Source of the DNA: Phlebopus portentosus
Taxonomy: Eukaryota > Basidiomycota > Agaricomycetes > Boletales > Boletinellaceae
Assembly (NCBI GenBank): GCA_037892935.1
Contig: JAYXKI010000006.1
Span: 1,984,001 to 2,048,000, forward strand
Direction: 5' to 3'
DNA: 64,000 nt
Each line of letters starts with the position of its first letter. Position 1 is the first letter of the stretch. The notes beneath the pieces were generated by a model. It did not search any database. It was not told where the DNA came from and saw only the letters and a list, made by a program, of their open reading frames with translations. Of the stretch, positions 59,737-64,000 are shown piece after piece. The translations under genes were made by a program, and so were the position numbers.

Positions 59737-60813
59737 TCACACGTCTTCGAGACCGCAGTCCTTAACCACCCCGCTCTTCGAATGGCTGTGAAAAGCCAAA
59801 AATATGGGCTTCCATTTTTCCTGCAATTTCGAAGTTGAATTGATAACGGGACCATCTACCCTCTCTGGGCACTTCTCCATTCCTTTGCAGCCCTGTATAT
59901 TCCCCTCCTGTTCGTCATGGCAAAGAATACTGAGCGTTGCGCAACCCATGCCAAGCGACAGTGTGCGATCGTCCAGAAGTACAGCGATGAATGCAAGTAG
60001 AGGGATAACGTGACCGATGAGAAGAATCATTTGATATCTTGTCGTTCCCAACTCTTGCTTTCTAGAAAGCTTCTCTGAGAGAGCCGATATGTATCGAGAG
60101 AAGAGCTCATCGAGACTCTCGCCAAACTCCGATGGAAAGTACGTTCTCGTCTATTCGGTTGAAATGCATGGAAATAGCTTTCGTAGCTTTTCGCCTGTAT
60201 CTGGTCACGGATACTGTTCATCATTGCGAAGCGGCTTAAGCCATTCACCTAGGCCTGTGGAGCATTTTACCCATGACTATTTAACTTCATCGGCAACATG
60301 ATGCAGGGTCACCATAGTCAATAAAGATAGGAACTCCGAGGACTGAAGATATCGGCATCGCTGTCTGTAGGCATTTATCTATTATGTCCAAAATCAAGGC
60401 AGCGAAATCAATTGTAAGGTGGTTGAGATAAGAATGCCGATAGAACAAGCAAACTTACACGTTGGTGAGCAGAAAATTTCAGTCGGCCGATTTGACTCTG
60501 GTAATGCCTGAAAATGCGCAGCCACTTCGTCCGCTTGTTCCTTGGCAAGTTTCAGTACTGTGGGACATGATATTTTTAAGACGGTACGGCTTACTATTCC
60601 AAGAGGCGAAGGAGGGTCGTCATTGGGATTCCCCGTCAGATTCTCCCTATTTATTCGGCATGAGTTGGCTTGTGGCTTCCTGAAAATACAGGAAATTTTA
60701 CCAGACATCTGAAGACCATGCGAGACACTCTCCTGTACAGGCACACTGGGAATCAAAACCTACTGAAATGAAGCGTACATACTATGGCGAACCATGTAGA
60801 TTTTCTGAACCAT
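59737..60813 (-). pseudogene. Histidine-phosphatase (phosphoglycerate mutase-like) gene with two in-frame stops
   Basis: The minus strand encodes the pieces of a histidine-phosphatase superfamily protein in order. The start is at 60813 (MVQKIYMVRH, catalytic RH). Next come LTGNPNDDPPSPLG, then EQADEVAAHFQALPESNRPTEIFCSPTY and KCLQTAMPISSVLGVPIFIDYG. GLGEWLKPLRNDEQYP follows, then PDTGEKLRKLFP and TYFPSEFGESLDELFSRY. Last is the second histidine segment, MILLIGHVIPLLAFIAVLL. After the last intron the frame meets TGA at 60205-60207 and TAG at 60151-60153, yet similarity to the family carries on in the same frame beyond both. The inter-stop distances are too short for an intron. Either both codons are real nonsense mutations or the sequence is in error. 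Confidence 0.75.
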
Positions 60814-61333
60814 GGCAGCAAAGCGCCAAAACGAAGTGGCGAGACTCAAAGCTGGAGGACGACCGAGAACGGCGGTTCTTTTGGACAGTCAACTAGCAGT
60901 TTGGAGTGACACGGTTATACAACGACCGTCAGAAGTCGGAATGCTACATCATCACACACATGCGGTGATGGAAGCTATTCCATTGCGCCGGTGATGTCGG
61001 TTTACGAGGAGCTAGTCTCATGTTTTCTACAGGTTCAGAGGAGCCAGAATAGATGACGACCGCTTTTATCTTACTATACCAAAAGACCTAGCAATTGTTC
61101 CGTAAGTGACAGTCGCAAGCAAAGTTCATCAAAGTTTAGCCAAAAGCGGCTATTACCGAGCGTCGATCATTCTAAGTCTGGTCGACTGCGCCCCCTATGT
61201 TCAGCTTCTCCCAACCACTGAACCAGTATCTTCGGTCACTGAACCGTGACCGTTGACACGCTGGCACCATATCCAGCTTCAGACTGTAACGCTTTCAAGA
61301 TATTCGTCACGATTTTCAACGATTTAAACGAAT
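60814..61333. other. Divergent intergenic region
   Basis: Upstream of the phosphatase pseudogene (-) and the BAR-like gene (+). A 60-codon frame at 60812-60994 overlaps the start of the pseudogene on the other strand and is not supported. Confidence 0.5.
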
Positions 61334-64000
61334 ATGGCGGCGAATGTGCCGCTTATTGAACGCACCGACATACATAAGTCATGCAAGGCACTTGAGGGCA
61401 TCGTGAACGCGTTCAACGACTATTGCCAGGCAGCCGAAGCTCTCGCTCTCGTTCAGAAAAACTCTCGCGCGCCTTGAAAGATGCTGTCGGATTAAAGGGT
61501 GTAAATGAGCTTGCCGGTAAGTATGTCTCGTCCACGAAAGCGATTCGTATGTTGAACTTGTATCTCTGATTACTAGGAAACGCACTGAGTGGCGTGGCGA
61601 GTCTACTGGAATCCCTGGCAGAGATTGATGCCAAGTTTGTCAAGATTATAGACAAGGAATGCGAAGGAGTGAGCAGTGACCTTAAGAAATGGTTCAAGAA
61701 GCTTGCAGTACGGCATATGGTATTCGTATATTGGATCCCGTGTTGCTCATTTGTTGACTTCACAGAAAGAAGAGAGGAATCATGATGAAAAGATTAGCGC
61801 AGCAAACACAAAGATCAAGCAGGCTGGTCGGTCCTATTCTTGACTTGTGATGCTCAACCATGAAACTGATGATTCTTTTTTCACAGGTCTTGCCTACGAA
61901 AAGAAAGCAAAGAAGAAAGACCGAGACGCGGGCGAAGAGCATACTCGATACGTGAACTTGCTGGGTGCAGTCGGTCCTGAAATGTCGCAGGAGAGATAGT
62001 GAGCTCTTTATCTTCTCTACCAATTAAACCGTTGTTTAGTATCGAAACCTTGTTGACAGTAACCACACTTTATTTGTGACTCAGCGGCACAATGCTATTC
62101 TCTATAATGTAGCTTCCAGTATATCCCGTACTGCGGATGCAGAATGGACTCGTGCCTGTGACTGTGTACGAAAGTTTGCTCCTGTGATTGGCCGCATTGG
62201 GGAATGCCGAGCATACCTTGAGGGCGGGTGGATGTTAGACGTACCAAATGGGAACGGAGATCACGATGATAAGAATAACATGGATGCAGACCACGCCGCT
62301 GGCGGAAAGGATGCAAACGGTACAGTTGACGAGATGGGAGTTCGAGTCGCGAAAGCCGTCTCGGGATCTACAGAAACTGACTCTTCTGTGCAACGCTCGC
62401 CCGTTCCAGCATATTCATCAGCGGCTAGCTTAGGTACTTCGCTATCACCGACTTCTACTACGTCTTATCCGTCCATTCAGAGCCCTCCATCAGCCCCTCC
62501 ATCTCTTCCAAGTCGTTCTCAATCCGGTGGTCCACCACCAACCTCTTTCTTTCCTGCGACATTCGAAAGGTTGAATACTGATTCGGTCCGGTCAATCGAA
62601 TCGCTGTCGTCATTCCCTGTACCTCCTACTCATTTTCCTCTTCCGGCGATGACGCAGTTTCCGTCTTCGCCCCTTGCGCAATCGGCGGCGGAGCAAAGAT
62701 CATCTCAGGGTGGAGAAGATAAGTCCGCTGTAGACAAACCAAGAGGCGCAAGCGAACCCGACGATAGGCAAACTCAACAGAACATTGCGGCAAATGCCTG
62801 GACGAAAGATGCGACACCTTCGGATAAAACCAATTCTGCGAGAACAAACGAAAGTGAACGCTCACACTCTGCCAGCCAGAATCACCCTTCTGCTCCAGTT
62901 GTGTTTCCAAGTACAAATGGCGAGAACTTTAGTAAACAAGAGATCTCCACTACAAATCTTATGGATCGTCCGCAATCCCCTGAGAACCGTAGGCGAGACA
63001 GTGGGTCTCCTGGCATGAACGAGGTCGGCATGCAGCAACGCAAGGTGTCAGGAACAATTGAAAGAACTGAGTCCGTCGCGAGTAGAGGCAGCATTGTTGC
63101 CTCGATGAGAGACAAATGGGGCCGTGGTGTAGGTTTTTAGCAGTAACTCATCTTCACCCGATTGATCATCGTTCTCTGTAGGATATTTCTTCACCGGTTC
63201 CGCCGCGAGAACGAGATATACCTCGGGTTCCAAACAAGGTGGCTGATCTTGCTAGTCGTTATGTACCACCTACAGGAATCAATTCCGCGCCGCTTTCACC
63301 TCGGGATACTGGTCAAGTTTCTCCTACTTTCGATCGCCCTCGCCAGGTTAGCGGTCCGAATAATGGCAGAGACAATAGCACCGGCTCTACTCAGCAGTTG
63401 AATGAAAGCGATGAGGCAACTGCACAGCCAGGCCCAACGGCTTCAGAGATTGATATTATGCGACGCAGGCGGCGTATCGAAGAGCTAGAGGATCTAGAAC
63501 GACGGGAACAAGCTCAGGCACTACGAGCTCGCGAACGTGAGATTGAGATGCAGACCAAGGCACTTGAGCGCGAACGAGAGAGGCTCCATACGCTCAACGC
63601 GGCATCGCCTGCAAAATCTAATGGTGCTATTGTGAGAGGACACCCACAGCATAGCTACAGCATGGTCAACCTTGTTCCGTCACATAGTGGTGCCGGCGAG
63701 CCTTTAACTAGACCTGTATCGCACTATGGAGAACCTCTGGCTATATCCACTTCTCCTTCCTCATCGTCCTCTACCTCGAACCCTCCATCAAGACCCGACC
63801 ATGCACCGTATTGTGGCTGTCAGGTGTGCTCTGCGTCGCAGTATAACAACCCAAATCCCCATGTCCAGATCGTTGCACAGCCGCGCGTACAGAAGGAGAA
63901 GCCGAAAGGATGGATACGACGCCTCAGTATGCCTGTTGTAGGAAACGCATTCACTTCATCTGATCCCAAGAAGACGTATGCTCCCGGTGCTGGCATCGCT
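61334..64000 (+). CDS. BAR-like helical domain plus coiled-coil protein, apparently frameshifted, 3' end outside the window
   Basis: Exons: 61334-61516 (with a frame break), 61577-61707, 61766-61826, 61887-61998, 62060-63128 and 63182 onward. The N-terminal 210 residues look like a helical BAR/IMD-type membrane-bending domain: SCKALEGIVNAFNDYCQAAEAL, then VASLLESLAEIDAKFVKIIDKE, SSDLKKWFKKLAKEERNHDEK, YEKKAKKKDRD, RYNHTLFVTQRHN and DAEWTRACDCVRKFAPVIG. A long Ser/Pro-rich disordered region follows. A coiled coil (about RRRRRIEELEDLERREQAQA) and a basic tail (KEKPKGWIRRLSM) come next, running off the edge. In exon 1 the frame of the first 42 codons stops, and the next motif resumes one base out at an A5 run (61457-61461). 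Membership of a named BAR subfamily is inference. Confidence 0.75.

Noticed and set aside
1..64000. CRISPR arrays, prophage, operons and ribosome binding sites
   Set aside because: Spliceosomal introns throughout show that the DNA is eukaryotic, and no spaced identical repeats were seen.

Overview
The window looks like a piece of an Agaricomycete (mushroom-forming basidiomycete) genome. Nearly every gene is broken by many short GT-AG introns of about 50-60 bp, with very small exons. The base composition is balanced and genes lie close together on both strands. The families also fit: an agaric-type F-box protein, basidiomycete MED19, GH5 and GH79 glycoside hydrolases, and an M36 fungalysin. 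All gene models below were spliced by hand. Each intron was placed so that the reading phase closes and a conserved protein motif is restored.

Layout. 1-4 kb: the 3' end of an IlvD/Edd dehydratase, an F-box protein (-) and an acidic nuclear-type protein (-). 4.7-11.7 kb (+): a C2-C2-EF-hand phosphatidylserine decarboxylase (Psd2 type) and a C2/proline-rich protein. 12-14 kb (-): the YchF/OLA1 ATPase. 14.3-15.1 kb (+): a small Ser/Thr-rich, probably GPI-anchored protein. 15.8-19.3 kb (-): a decayed M36 fungalysin with a truncated tandem copy. 20.2-27.9 kb (-): GMP synthase followed by the 19-exon exoribonuclease XRN1. 28.5-30.6 kb (+): a low-complexity protein with KEN and SxIP motifs. 31.2-32.3 kb (-): COQ4. 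32.8-35.3 kb (+): an unknown protein and an F-box/ankyrin protein. 35.5-38.4 kb: splicing factor CWC2 (-) divergent from a LEU5-type mitochondrial carrier (+). 38.6-42.6 kb (-): TMA46/ZC3H15 and a secreted GH79 enzyme. 43.4-46.1 kb (+): an MFS transporter. 46.1-48.2 kb: non-coding DNA with tandem repeats. 48.3-50.0 kb (+): a secreted GH5 endoglucanase. 51.5-51.9 kb (+): a 97-residue Zn2Cys6 protein. 54.0-56.7 kb (-): an OPT transporter. 57.3-58.8 kb (-): MED19. 59.7-60.8 kb (-): a histidine-phosphatase gene with two in-frame stops. 61.3-64.0 kb (+): the start of a BAR-like helical plus coiled-coil protein, apparently frameshifted, running off the window.

Most of the window is core housekeeping (nucleotide synthesis, RNA decay, splicing, transcription, translation, ubiquinone, phospholipid and CoA transport). 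The accessory parts are secreted enzymes, transporters and decaying genes. I found no CRISPR array, rRNA, tRNA or intact transposon, and no clear new multi-gene system. The most informative oddities are the decayed protease pair, the stop-containing phosphatase, the homopolymer frameshift, GC-AG introns, microexons, and two proteins with unusual motif combinations.
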